Assembly: GCF_011751745.2 (NCBI RefSeq)
Contig: NZ_CP061170.1
Span: forward strand, 1,116,001 to 1,180,000
Source of the DNA: Paramicrobacterium fandaimingii
Lineage (GTDB): Bacteria > Actinomycetota > Actinomycetes > Actinomycetales > Microbacteriaceae
Direction: 5' to 3'
Length of the DNA stretch: 64,000 nucleotides
Below, piece by piece: positions 1 through 8,915 of this stretch. Within the stretch, counting starts at the first letter, position 1; each line of letters begins with the position of its first letter. The notes beneath the pieces are model-generated. The model searched no databases. It saw only the letters and a list, made by a program, of their open reading frames with translations, and was not told the DNA's origin. Position numbers and translations under genes: made by a program.

Positions 1-66
1 CAACATTATATATGCGCTCACCGGAACAATATGTTGGAACGACGACTGTAACTTTTGGTGAAGTGG

Positions 67-2004
67 TCACTCGCGCAATCCAACCCGTCTTAACGTAGGG
101 CCGACGTCGGCCATATGTAACTCCAGCTTATCCACTGGCATGCTCTCGCGCTGTTCGCGTGATTCAACTGCGGAAAACGGAAGAATCTCAAGGTCGTAGG
201 TTCCGCGCAGACGAGGCCGGAAAACTTCAAGGACAGCCTTCCCGTCCTGCGATATCAGCCGCCCGGTGCGAATCTGGATGAATCGTGACAAAAATGGCTT
301 CAGGGCTAACATGTAATTGAGCTTGTAGCTATGAACAACGCGTGACCAGAGCGAGTTTCTCTTGCGAAGCACAAAATGAAACCGCATGTCGATTGGTTTT
401 CCATAAACATGTACCTCCGGCAGATCCACGTTGATCGTTCTGCGGGACGTGTCCGCTCTTCCAAATTTGAGATTTGGCCATAACGGCTTCGTAGTTGCGC
501 CGATATCGAGACTCAAGGCCCCGTCGCGGTTGCAATACGCCAGTGCGACTCGTCCATTGATAAATCCGATCTTATTGGCGAGGTCAGTATTCACGAGTGC
601 CGACTGTTGGATCCCTCCACCGAGCTCTGCTCTGCCATTGAGATCCCAAGCACCATCGCTCAGTGGAGAGCCCAGTGCAAGATCACGAATGTCTAGTCGA
701 GAACGAATGTTTACAGTGCCTGTCGTCCCGGTCGAGTTCAGCGCGAGCTTGGATTCCTCTTCGGTCGGAATCATCCAGACGACCCGATCTCGCCTTGACC
801 GAACCCCTAACGTCGCTGAAGCACTGTCCAAGTCATTCTCGAGTGTTCGAGAAGACCTAGCAACGGATTGATTTAGAGACGGTTTTACCGCGAGGAGCCA
901 TGCTCCGTCTTCGCCGCGCTCAGCCCAGGTTTTACCATCTGGGCGAGCCCATTTCGCTGTCGCCTCAACGACGAGGTGTGGCCCATCCCACGACATGGAG
1001 GTGGCAGCAACATCACCAACAGCGGCAACGTCTGACATAGCGAATTCTTCGAGTCCTTCTAGATTGCTGGCCCTTAGCAGATCGGCGCGAATACGTGCAC
1101 GGGTGTCCAACGCCTGGTCGAGGTCAAAAGGAACAAACGTATTCGTGAGCCGCAGACAGTAATCATTCGCCATCTGACGCTCAGCATCTGCCCGCTTATG
1201 GAACTCTCGGTTGTATGTTCCAAGAACGCGCGATCGGTACTGGTGCAGTAAAAGCTGTCTCCGTTCGAGGTCGAACTCGGACGTTCCAAGTTCAGCGTGG
1301 ATGGCTTCAAAAACCTTCGTCAAAGAGATCCACCACTCTTCGTTACTGCGACGGAAGCTGGTCGATCCACTTCCCGTCGTTTGTACCCAGTGGTAGTACG
1401 GTGTGCTTGCCATCACACCTATGACATCTGCTTTTGCCAGTACCTGGAGATTGAAGAAGATATCTTCCCAGAGAACCCGGCGGCCCTCTGGAAATCGTAT
1501 TGCATGTCGATTCAGGAACTCTCGACGATAGAGTTTGTGCGGATTCATTGGGATCAGAGGATTGATCTCCGTGCGATGACGGGCGTTCCCAATATCTTCT
1601 GTGTAGGTTGAAATTGCCCATGCAGCATCATGGGTCCTCGCCTCTTTGCCACTCAGCACGTCCGCACGGTTCAGTCTTGCGAAATCGTACGCTGCCTGTA
1701 GCGCGTTCGGGTACAAGGAGTCATCGTGGTCAACGAACGCAATGTACTCACCGCGCGCTTCTTCGATACCGCGGTTTCGCGGCGCCGATGCCCACCCTGA
1801 ATTAGGAATTTGGAATACTCGGAAGTTCGCGTGTGTAACTTCTAAATGTTGCAGTCGACTAATAGTGTCATCGGGCGAGCCGTCGTCAACGAACACCACT
1901 TCAAAGTCTCGATCATCGAGAGTTTGCGCTTCGATTGATCCAAGTAATCGATCAAGACCCTTACCTGGCTTATACGTCGGAACTATTACGCTGATCTTCA
2001 TCAT
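67..2004 (-). CDS. GT2 glycosyltransferase, TarS-like, with C-terminal accessory domains
   Basis: Predicted family GT2 (GT-A fold) glycosyltransferase of 645 residues acting on a cell-surface glycopolymer at the cytoplasmic face. The catalytic domain fills about the first 220 residues: VIVPTY at 6-11, DDGS at 40-43, the metal-binding VDHDD at 91-95, then NPHKLYRREF and a WED triad. This arrangement resembles the teichoic-acid glycosyltransferases TarS/TarP. The rest has no transferase motif and probably forms accessory beta domains. It starts at the first of two adjacent ATG codons, with no strong ribosome site. It lies 15 bases behind the cytidylyltransferase and is the last gene of the minus-strand cassette. 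The sequence is AT-richer than most of the window. Donor sugar and acceptor cannot be read from the sequence. Confidence 0.85.
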   Translation of the reverse strand: MMKISVIVPTYKPGKGLDRLLGSIEAQTLDDRDFEVVFVDDGSPDDTISRLQHLEVTHANFRVFQIPNSGWASAPRNRGIEEARGEYIAFVDHDDSLYPNALQAAYDFARLNRADVLSGKEARTHDAAWAISTYTEDIGNARHRTEINPLIPMNPHKLYRREFLNRHAIRFPEGRRVLWEDIFFNLQVLAKADVIGVMASTPYYHWVQTTGSGSTSFRRSNEEWWISLTKVFEAIHAELGTSEFDLERRQLLLHQYRSRVLGTYNREFHKRADAERQMANDYCLRLTNTFVPFDLDQALDTRARIRADLLRASNLEGLEEFAMSDVAAVGDVAATSMSWDGPHLVVEATAKWARPDGKTWAERGEDGAWLLAVKPSLNQSVARSSRTLENDLDSASATLGVRSRRDRVVWMIPTEEESKLALNSTGTTGTVNIRSRLDIRDLALGSPLSDGAWDLNGRAELGGGIQQSALVNTDLANKIGFINGRVALAYCNRDGALSLDIGATTKPLWPNLKFGRADTSRRTINVDLPEVHVYGKPIDMRFHFVLRKRNSLWSRVVHSYKLNYMLALKPFLSRFIQIRTGRLISQDGKAVLEVFRPRLRGTYDLEILPFSAVESREQRESMPVDKLELHMADVGPTLRRVGLRE

Positions 2005-2019
2005 TGAGATCGAATGCTA

Positions 2020-2730
2020 TTAATATGGTGCGCGGCTGCTGGTGTTGGTGCGCTCAACGTCGATCAAACGTGCTAATTCAAGATCCTGCGGAGTGGTGAT
2101 TTTGATGTTGTCGACGTTGCCGAAGATGATTTTCACTGATGTTCCGCAGTACTCTGCCACAAGGTCGGCGTCATCACTTACAAGGCTATACTTATCCGCG
2201 ATCGCCTTCTCGTATGCGGTCTCAAGGAGTTCGCGTTTGAACGCCTGAGGCGTTTGTCCGAGCCAGCTGTGTGATCGTTCCAGAGAACCCGTGATGAACT
2301 CTTCGTCGTTGACTAGCTTGACCTGGACTGTGCTCGGCAGTCCGAGCATCGCGGCATCATTTTCGATTGCTGCGTCGAGCACCGAGGTAACGAGATCAGG
2401 AGTTGTAAATGGTCGAACCCCATCGTGTACAACGATGAAGTCTCCAGACGTTGCGTTGAGACCGTTCATGGCAGATAGGTGTCTTTCCTCAGCGCCGATC
2501 ACGAGCCGGACATCAAGGCCTGCATCGTCGATCAGAATCCGACGGTAGATGTCGTGATTCTCTGCACTTACCGTGACAATAACTTCATCGATGAAATCGA
2601 GAAGAAAGCAACGGACAGTTTTCTCAAGCACTGTAAGGTTCCCAACGTCGACGAGCAGCTTATTGCTGCCGAATCGGATTCCTTTTCCTGCGCAGTTGAC
2701 GATAGCCGAGACCTTGAAATTCTTCCTCAT
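2020..2730 (-). CDS. IspD/TarI-family cytidylyltransferase
   Basis: A 236-residue nucleotidyltransferase of the IspD/TarI family, which joins CMP from CTP to a polyol phosphate (methylerythritol 4-phosphate in IspD, ribitol 5-phosphate in TarI). Visible signatures are the N-terminal nucleotide loop CAGKGIRFG at 13-21, VVHDGVRPF in the middle, QTPQAFK, and a C-terminal IKITTPQDLELA. The ATG is preceded by AAAGG at good spacing. It sits 10 bases after the epimerase gene and 15 before a TarS-like glycosyltransferase. This surface-polymer context makes a TarI-like role (CDP-ribitol or another CDP-polyol) more likely than isoprenoid synthesis, but the sequence alone does not separate the two. Confidence 0.8.
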   Translation of the reverse strand: MRKNFKVSAIVNCAGKGIRFGSNKLLVDVGNLTVLEKTVRCFLLDFIDEVIVTVSAENHDIYRRILIDDAGLDVRLVIGAEERHLSAMNGLNATSGDFIVVHDGVRPFTTPDLVTSVLDAAIENDAAMLGLPSTVQVKLVNDEEFITGSLERSHSWLGQTPQAFKRELLETAYEKAIADKYSLVSDDADLVAEYCGTSVKIIFGNVDNIKITTPQDLELARLIDVERTNTSSRAPY

Positions 2731-2740
2731 ACTGCGCCTT

Positions 2741-3523
2741 TCATTTTGACTGTGATGTCACGAAGTCTGAAATCATAGAGAATTCGGCTGATCGCGACAT
2801 GATGTATGGGCCATCCTCGCCCCAGAGGTCAGCGAATACAGTTCTCATATCCTTCGTGTACATTTTCGAGAATTCGGATTCCGGGCCTGGTGGGGTCTGC
2901 AGTGCGATGTCTACGCCAAAACATTCCTTGGCGACCGCTGCACTAGTCAACGGCGGCGGCGCAATATTCAATGCATCTATGTCATTGGAGCGCGCCAGAG
3001 ATATGTCGCTCCACAGATTCCGAATATCGTAATATTGAAAACGTCCCTGCGGATTGATGAACTCAACGCGATAATTATTGGACAAGTCGTAGATGATTCC
3101 CTTTTTGAGCCCGTTGCCGAGCAGTTGAGGAAGACGAATCGAACGTGTCTTGAATGTGGAACTCAATCGTTGCTCCTGATGGAGCCGATTTTGCCCGTAT
3201 GGAGTGAGGCCTTCCGGCGAGAGCGGCGTCTCCTCGTTGGGTGCCGTGTTTCCCGGATATACACAAACAGTCGACATCAGTACGAGCTCACCGATTGATG
3301 CCTTTTCGAGGTGGTCGGCCAATTGGTCGACTTCTTGCAGGTCGTCTTCCTGATTGTTGTTGATTCTGAAGGAGTCCGCGCGATTGCCGGCTGATACGAC
3401 GAGGTCATAGCTCTTCCCGCGAATGTCGGAGATATTCTTCGAGTTGTAAAGATCGTCGAAATCAAACTGCGCGGCCACGTTGGAACCCACGAAACCCGTA
3501 TAACCGATGAGGGCTGTTCGCAT
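2741..3523 (-). CDS. NAD-dependent epimerase/dehydratase (extended SDR)
   Basis: A 260-residue protein of the extended short-chain dehydrogenase/epimerase type, expected to modify a nucleotide sugar or polyol precursor. A Rossmann glycine-rich loop, GYTGFVGSNV, is at 7-16, and LVLMSTVCVYPG carries the usual serine/threonine region. The catalytic YxxxK motif reads Y109-GQN-R113, so arginine replaces the usual lysine. At about 260 residues it is shorter than many 300-340-residue epimerases. The ATG follows a weak AAGG. It begins a tight trio with the cytidylyltransferase and the GT2 gene, and is separated from the galactofuranosyltransferase by about 185 AT-rich bases that may hold a promoter. 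The substrate is unknown, and altered or reduced activity is possible. Confidence 0.75.
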   Translation of the reverse strand: MRTALIGYTGFVGSNVAAQFDFDDLYNSKNISDIRGKSYDLVVSAGNRADSFRINNNQEDDLQEVDQLADHLEKASIGELVLMSTVCVYPGNTAPNEETPLSPEGLTPYGQNRLHQEQRLSSTFKTRSIRLPQLLGNGLKKGIIYDLSNNYRVEFINPQGRFQYYDIRNLWSDISLARSNDIDALNIAPPPLTSAAVAKECFGVDIALQTPPGPESEFSKMYTKDMRTVFADLWGEDGPYIMSRSAEFSMISDFVTSQSK

Positions 3524-3708
3524 ACCTTAATTCAGTCCGTTTCCTGTGTGAAGCTCGTATTTAAGGCTCAGAGAATTGAGCGCCAGTCTATCTGTCCAGA
3601 GTTCGGTACCCGCCGATCCGGCGCGGCTTCTTCAAAATGGTTAGACATATCTTATAAAGCCTTTGTACATTCGAGGTCACCGGGGAACTGTAGAGTACGC
3701 GGGCGTAA

Positions 3709-5616
3709 TCATTTGCCAAACGTATTGTCCCAGGCTTCCACTGACGTTATTCGAGGAAGAGAATGTCTGTAGGCCTTGCTGAGCGGGACCCAGTCGCCTC
3801 TCAACTTGCGGTGGAGCGCGAGGCTTTCCGTGAGTAATTGACGGAAGGTGCTTCGATCACGCTGAAACCACGACTTTCCTGAGCCGTCCGCGGTAGATAT
3901 GAGCGCGCTATCGTAGTGCGGCGTCCTGAACCACGTGGCATCTCGCTTCGCCAGTTCAACTTGCGGTCGCTTGCGATTCGCGGCCGCAGGATTCGTGAAC
4001 CAGTGGCGCGCGGTCATCTTGGCTGTGAACAGCGCAAGGCTGAGCCCGCGTGGTCCCGGCGCGGAAGAGTGGGGGGGTGGAACGGGGAATACCTGTTTGC
4101 CTTGGTTCGTCGGCGGGGTCTCATCGTCGGTGCGAAGCACCTGCATCTCTGAAAACGATGACGCTGCATTGCGGAGCACAGAGAGCTGCGATGGCAACTG
4201 CTGATGCATGTGAGAGGGCCCACTCAGAATGTCGCGAAGTGCCATATGTCTCAGCGTTACTGCGTAGTACTGCATTGACAGCAGGTGCTTGAGGTCGAGC
4301 CTGAAGCTGTCAAGCAAAAGGTCGCCGCTCTTCGTGAATCGCGAGTGCAGAAGCCCCGCGACGATTCGATTGCGAGCGTGAAAATAGGCCTGCCAATCGA
4401 TCGAGTCGTCTTTGTCGAGCCACGACACGTGCCACAGGGCGACTCCGGGGAGCGAGACGGTAGGGAACCCCTTGCTGCGTGCTCGAAGACTGTACTCGGA
4501 GTCGTCCCACTTGATGAATGCGGGGAGAGACAGCCCAACTTCTTGGATTACCATCTTGGGGATCAGGCAGAACCACCAGCCGTTGTAGTCGGCGTCCATG
4601 CGGGAGTGCATCCACCGCGACTGACGCAGGTTCGTGTTGCGGAAGTCGTGGGGGAAGAGCTCCTTATGCTGCGGCCGCCAGATAAAGGGCTTCTCGTCGA
4701 CGATCTCCGCGAACGCATGCAGAACGGGTCGATTCAGGAGGTCGAACATATGGCCGCCGACGATGCTCGGGCGTTTGCTGTGACGGGCAAATGCGACAGC
4801 GCGGAGGATGCTTTCCGGCTCGATCTTCACGTCGTCGTCAAGAAGGATGAGAAAATCGCTGTCGTCGCGTTTCAGCGTCTCGGCCATCGATCGAGAGAAC
4901 CCACCTGAGCCGCCGAGGTTGGGCTGTGTGATGATCTCGAGCTGTTCGCCAATCGCACTGGCCACGGCTGAGTAGCCATCTTCATCTGCCACTTTCTGTG
5001 TTCCCTGGTCGATGATGAAGATCTTGTCGATGACCTCGAGCACCTCAGGGCTCTGTGCAAGTGCATCGAGGGTATTCACGCAGTAGTCGGGCTTATTGAA
5101 CGTTGTCGTTCCCAGCGACGCCTTGCCCGTGCTCTTCTGCTTGGCATCGGTGAGCCACGTTCCGCGCTCAAGCACGAGATTGTCCTTGTCGGCCTCAAGT
5201 TCGAACCAGTACCAACCGCCGTCGCCGAATGATTTGAGCGCGAGGTCGAACCTGCTCGTCGCAGAGCCGCTCACGCGCCGTGACTCCACGCGCTGCTGCG
5301 CGCCCTGGGAATTCGAACGGTAGACGAGAACGGTACCGGAACCCCTCGTTGCCAGTTCAAGCCGCACCCGCTTCACGTTCGTCCAGTGCTGCCAATACGA
5401 CGCGGGGAATGCATTGAAGTAGCTCGCAAAGGAGACGCGTCGTCCTGCAGTCACCTGAGTGCTTGTGCGAGAGAGCACGTTGTCAATGTGGGCGAGATTG
5501 CTCACCTTGACGTTCTGGCCGTCGATCGTCGTCCAGGTCTCCGGGTCCGCGTAGAGGGGGAGGACATCGGGGTCGCGGTCAAGCGGGAATACAACGTTCT
5601 GCAGTGCTGTCCACAT
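3709..5616 (-). CDS. glfT2: GlfT2-like galactofuranosyltransferase
   Basis: Resembles the polymerising UDP-galactofuranosyltransferase GlfT2 of Mycobacterium, which extends galactan. An N-terminal beta-sandwich containing SFASYFNAFPASYW is followed by a GT2 catalytic domain. That domain has the metal-binding LLDDDV at about residues 258-263, the acceptor-activating WDDSEY at 370-375 and a WH pair at 395-396. The helical C-terminal part is as expected. I chose the ATG at 5616 because the protein then begins just before the conserved N-terminal beta strand; AGGAG lies 13 bases upstream. An in-frame ATG at 5682 would add 22 unsupported residues. Its GC content is intermediate between the flanking AT-rich genes and the rest of the window. 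It implies galactofuranose in the polymer, but no galactopyranose mutase is visible here. Confidence 0.85.
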   Translation of the reverse strand: MWTALQNVVFPLDRDPDVLPLYADPETWTTIDGQNVKVSNLAHIDNVLSRTSTQVTAGRRVSFASYFNAFPASYWQHWTNVKRVRLELATRGSGTVLVYRSNSQGAQQRVESRRVSGSATSRFDLALKSFGDGGWYWFELEADKDNLVLERGTWLTDAKQKSTGKASLGTTTFNKPDYCVNTLDALAQSPEVLEVIDKIFIIDQGTQKVADEDGYSAVASAIGEQLEIITQPNLGGSGGFSRSMAETLKRDDSDFLILLDDDVKIEPESILRAVAFARHSKRPSIVGGHMFDLLNRPVLHAFAEIVDEKPFIWRPQHKELFPHDFRNTNLRQSRWMHSRMDADYNGWWFCLIPKMVIQEVGLSLPAFIKWDDSEYSLRARSKGFPTVSLPGVALWHVSWLDKDDSIDWQAYFHARNRIVAGLLHSRFTKSGDLLLDSFRLDLKHLLSMQYYAVTLRHMALRDILSGPSHMHQQLPSQLSVLRNAASSFSEMQVLRTDDETPPTNQGKQVFPVPPPHSSAPGPRGLSLALFTAKMTARHWFTNPAAANRKRPQVELAKRDATWFRTPHYDSALISTADGSGKSWFQRDRSTFRQLLTESLALHRKLRGDWVPLSKAYRHSLPRITSVEAWDNTFGK

Positions 5617-5694
5617 GCGCGGCGTGTGACTCCTGTTCTTTTGGGCAATCGGCAGGAAAGCCACTTCGAGCCTAGCTTCCATGTTTCATGAAAG

Positions 5695-5711
5695 GCTGGC
5701 AGGACTCTGCA
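5695..5711. repeat. 17-bp direct repeat, copy 1
   Basis: GCTGGCAGGACTCTGCA occurs here and again, exactly and in the same orientation, at 7925-7941. The two copies bracket the second TarS-like glycosyltransferase gene. Both are in non-coding sequence upstream of cassette genes. They could be a shared regulatory site or the scar of a duplication or insertion. Confidence 0.6.
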
Positions 5712-5856
5712 CTCGGCAACATATTAGATAGCTATTCCAAACTCTCAATTGCGGATGCAGGCAACTGCATTATTGAACGTTCTGCTCGTCGCTATGAACC
5801 CTTGTGGTGACCGCCGTGGGTACGTACCATCGCGTCCAGGACATTCAGTGCAATGA

Positions 5857-7719
5857 TCAACGGACGACCACGTCAGTTATCTTGGGCGCACCATCCACGA
5901 AAATGATTACATGGCGCCCTCTCGGGCTGAGCACTGATCTGAACTGAATTGTCGGGCTCTGCTCGGACGCTGGAAGAGTGCGCCATCTGGCACCTGAAAT
6001 TAACCGCAATACGCGTCGCATGAAAATATGATCTCTTGCTAAACGAGCTATTTTTGCGGTCGCGAAGTTACTGCGAGCAGCACCAACAAGTACACGATCG
6101 ACAACACCTGACCGCGCAAAGGAAATCGTTAGGTACCATTTCCCCGCTTGTTTCCGGGCGTTCGCTTCAGTAGCCAACGACTTTAGGTAAGCGCGTAGTG
6201 CACGCGGTCTCGTATCTAAAGCGGCACGCTGTTTCTTGACCTCTAATACTGCGGGCGAATTCGAACTTGATATAGCTCGCGTCTTAAGGGAGGTCCTGGC
6301 CTGCCGCTGTTGCCGTTGCTCAAAGAGAGAAGTGTAAGCGTTGATGTTCCACAGCGCCTCATCAAGTTTGTGCCCGACTGCCGCCGAATGAACATTGAAG
6401 TTGGATCTTGTTCGGACGACGATCTCATTGCCGGCCTGACCTATTCCTGTTTCGACTGTTTGGGCTTCGGTCGGAAGGCACCAGGTCACAAACGATTTGT
6501 CATTGCGTATGCCAACCCTCACGTCTAACGCGTTGACATCCGCGGTCACATCGATTAGCTCGGTCGGGAGCGCCGAACGCAAGTGATCAGGGAGGTCGCG
6601 AATTAGCCGGTCAGCCTGTGGAATCACCCTGGGGCCGTTACCCTCGTTATCACGCCAACTGGTCTCAACCTCGATTTCGAGTTCGCCAGCGGTACTGAGA
6701 TTGGACGCGACGAGTCGGTTCTGACCAATCAGCGTCCTATCCCATTCTGACAATCGCTCAAGAGCATCGAGGTTGCCTTCTCGAAACAAGAACATCTTGG
6801 CTCGAAGCGGCATTGGTAATCGAGCATCGAGCTCCTCTGGAAGATGGTCCCTGACCAGATCCCTGATATGGGAGAGGTCGTGTTCGACGCGCTCGCGGGA
6901 CTTCTTGTTCCAACCGGGTTTGAAATACCCTGCTATGCGAAGTCGGTGCTGATAGAGGCGCATTACCGCGAGTTTTTCGGCTTGGTCCGGAGCACTGAGC
7001 ATATATTCGGCGTGTTTCAGAACGCTACGTATCGCGCCCCAAAACTCATCGGAGCTTTTGCGAAATGAAGACGTTCCAGTTTCTTCACCATTTCTCACCC
7101 AATGATAAAAAGGGGTGTCGGCCATTACCGCAATTTTTGGGTTGTGACCGAAACAAGAGATGTTGAAGAGATTATCCTCGTAGAGGACGCGACGTCCCTC
7201 TTTGAACCGGATACCGTTTTCAACCAGGAACTCGCGTCGATACAGCTTGTGTGGGTTCATTGGAGCGAGAGGATGTGGCGAGCTCTGATCCGACGCGTCC
7301 TCTTTATTTGCCCCGTAAAGATCCATGGCCCATGACGCAATCTTCGAGTTCGATTCTTTGGCGTTGAGCACGTCTGCTTGGACAGCACTGGCGTATTCAT
7401 AGGCGCGCCTCATGCCATCCGGGTAAAGCTCGTCATCGTGATCGACAAAGACGACATATTCGCCGAGAGCATTTTGGATGCCAACGTTTCTTGGTCTCGA
7501 CGGCCAGCCAGAATTCGTGATCTCTACGATGCGCGTGTTCGGCCGGGAGCTGAATGTCTCGTTAAGATGCTGAACTGTAGCGTCAGTCGAACCGTCGTCG
7601 ACGAAAATGACCTCGTAGTCATGCATCGGCATTGATTGAACCGACAGCCATTCGGCGATGTGAGCGACGCGGGTGCCGGTGTTATACGTCGGGATTATAA
7701 GCGAGACCTTTAGGCGCAA
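5857..7719 (-). CDS. GT2 glycosyltransferase, TarS-like (second copy)
   Basis: A 620-residue paralogue of the glycosyltransferase at the left edge, sharing the order SLIIPTY, VDDGS, VDHDDELYP, NPHKLYRREF and a VLYED triad in its first 220 residues. It has a long C-terminal region without transferase motifs. It probably adds a different sugar, or acts at a different position, on the same polymer. The start is TTG at 7719 with AAAGG nine bases before it; no better ATG is in frame nearby. It is the first gene of the minus-strand group, about 240 bases ahead of the galactofuranosyltransferase. The coding sequence is AT-rich with relaxed third positions, unlike the metabolic genes to the right. 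Copies of an exact 17-bp direct repeat lie on both sides of it. Confidence 0.85.
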   Translation of the reverse strand: MRLKVSLIIPTYNTGTRVAHIAEWLSVQSMPMHDYEVIFVDDGSTDATVQHLNETFSSRPNTRIVEITNSGWPSRPRNVGIQNALGEYVVFVDHDDELYPDGMRRAYEYASAVQADVLNAKESNSKIASWAMDLYGANKEDASDQSSPHPLAPMNPHKLYRREFLVENGIRFKEGRRVLYEDNLFNISCFGHNPKIAVMADTPFYHWVRNGEETGTSSFRKSSDEFWGAIRSVLKHAEYMLSAPDQAEKLAVMRLYQHRLRIAGYFKPGWNKKSRERVEHDLSHIRDLVRDHLPEELDARLPMPLRAKMFLFREGNLDALERLSEWDRTLIGQNRLVASNLSTAGELEIEVETSWRDNEGNGPRVIPQADRLIRDLPDHLRSALPTELIDVTADVNALDVRVGIRNDKSFVTWCLPTEAQTVETGIGQAGNEIVVRTRSNFNVHSAAVGHKLDEALWNINAYTSLFEQRQQRQARTSLKTRAISSSNSPAVLEVKKQRAALDTRPRALRAYLKSLATEANARKQAGKWYLTISFARSGVVDRVLVGAARSNFATAKIARLARDHIFMRRVLRLISGARWRTLPASEQSPTIQFRSVLSPRGRHVIIFVDGAPKITDVVVR

Positions 7720-8014
7720 TAGGTATTACCTTTCACATGGCACTGACATTTGATCGCCGAGAAAACCGTCCAGAATTACCTCGCCCACTTCGTGATTCAG
7801 CGCAACTTCAGATTCCCGAATATCCAACAGTGTAGGCACTCGGATCGAGCGACGTCTATGTACCTGGGCTTGCCGTATGCCCCGAAGGGAGAGGTGCTGG
7901 CATCCGTATAGAAATACTGGATTCGCTGGCAGGACTCTGCAACAGGCATGATTTCAGGAAGACAGCGCTATGATTCCAGTTGGCCCTAGAGCTTAACCCG
8001 AGAGCACGACGACA
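7720..8014. promoter_or_regulatory. Divergent intergenic region between the glycosyltransferase and ABC-exporter genes
   Basis: 295 bases with no convincing gene lie between a minus-strand TTG start and a plus-strand TTG start, so this stretch should hold promoters for both halves of the glycopolymer locus. It is AT-rich. Apart from the second copy of the 17-bp direct repeat, I see no clear operator or terminator. Confidence 0.5.
7925..7941. repeat. 17-bp direct repeat, copy 2
   Basis: Exact second copy of GCTGGCAGGACTCTGCA, also found at 5695-5711. It lies about 75 bases upstream of the exporter permease start. Flanking bases differ between the two copies, so the identity is limited to this core. 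Confidence 0.6.
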
Positions 8015-8911
8015 TTGGCAAATGCATTGACAAACGCTGACTTGAGCGATTTCAGGACCCCAGGACGGGGTCATGGAGTGCTTGACATCTTCACGCGACG
8101 CTACCTCTTGAAGGTGCTTGTCAAAAAGGATGTCACCACACGGTATCGAAACTCTGTTTTCGGCTGGCTGTGGTCCTATGCCAAGCCCGCAGCGCAGTTC
8201 CTCGTCTATTACCTTGTGATGGGGCACATCCTCGGGCTCTCCCGCGGCATCGACAACTTCCCTGTGTACTTGTTTTCTGGCATTGTCGTCGTCAACCTCT
8301 TCAACGAATCGTTCAGCAATGCGACAACATCGATTGTCAGCAACAAGGCGCTCGTCAAGAAGATTTACCTTCCCCGCGAACTATTCCCCGTCGCCACGGT
8401 GATCGTCGCGTTCGTACACTTTCTGCCACAGGTAGCGATTCTCCTCGTCGTTGCGCTTCTGACGGGATGGGTACCTTCGCTCATGGGAATTGGTGCGGCA
8501 TTACTCGGAATGCTGCTGATCCTGATGTTCTCGACCGGGCTCGGACTCTTCTTCGGGGCCCTCAACGTCGCATTCCGCGACGCGCAGAACTTCGTCGAGA
8601 TCATCCGCACGTTCGCAACGTGGACCGCCCCGGTGCTGTACTCCTGGACAATGCTTGCCGACAAGGCTCCTGCGTGGCTTCTCCACATATATATGTGCAA
8701 TCCACTGACTGTCGCCGTTGAATTCTTCCACCAAGCATTCTGGTTCTCCACTTCAACAGGTGCGCTAGCGAATCCACCTGAAGATGCACTCTTTCCGCCG
8801 CCGCTCCTACCGCTTTACGCGGTTGTCGCGTTCGTCATTGCCATCTGCACCATTGTCGTCGGCCAGCTCGTCTTCCGACGTTTCGAACGCAACTTCGCAC
8901 AGGACCTGTAA
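8015..8911 (+). CDS. ABC-2 polysaccharide exporter permease (TagG/Wzm type)
   Basis: Membrane subunit (298 residues) of an ABC exporter that moves lipid-linked teichoic acid or O-antigen-like chains across the membrane. It has the classical layout: an amphipathic N-terminus with TRYRNSVFGWLW, six hydrophobic segments, and a short basic cytoplasmic tail ending RRFERNFAQDL. The start is TTG at 8015 with only a weak purine-rich site; no in-frame ATG lies close by. The stop is five bases before the ATPase ATG, so the two are certainly co-transcribed. The neighbouring glycosyltransferases indicate that the substrate is the glycan built by this locus. Confidence 0.9.
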   Translation: MANALTNADLSDFRTPGRGHGVLDIFTRRYLLKVLVKKDVTTRYRNSVFGWLWSYAKPAAQFLVYYLVMGHILGLSRGIDNFPVYLFSGIVVVNLFNESFSNATTSIVSNKALVKKIYLPRELFPVATVIVAFVHFLPQVAILLVVALLTGWVPSLMGIGAALLGMLLILMFSTGLGLFFGALNVAFRDAQNFVEIIRTFATWTAPVLYSWTMLADKAPAWLLHIYMCNPLTVAVEFFHQAFWFSTSTGALANPPEDALFPPPLLPLYAVVAFVIAICTIVVGQLVFRRFERNFAQDL

Positions 8912-8915
8912 GCGC

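Noticed and set aside
8784..8915. Longer N-terminus for the exporter ATPase
   Set aside because: The extra 44 residues are a serine- and arginine-rich reading of the permease 3' end in another frame; the conserved ATPase begins at the ATG at 8916.
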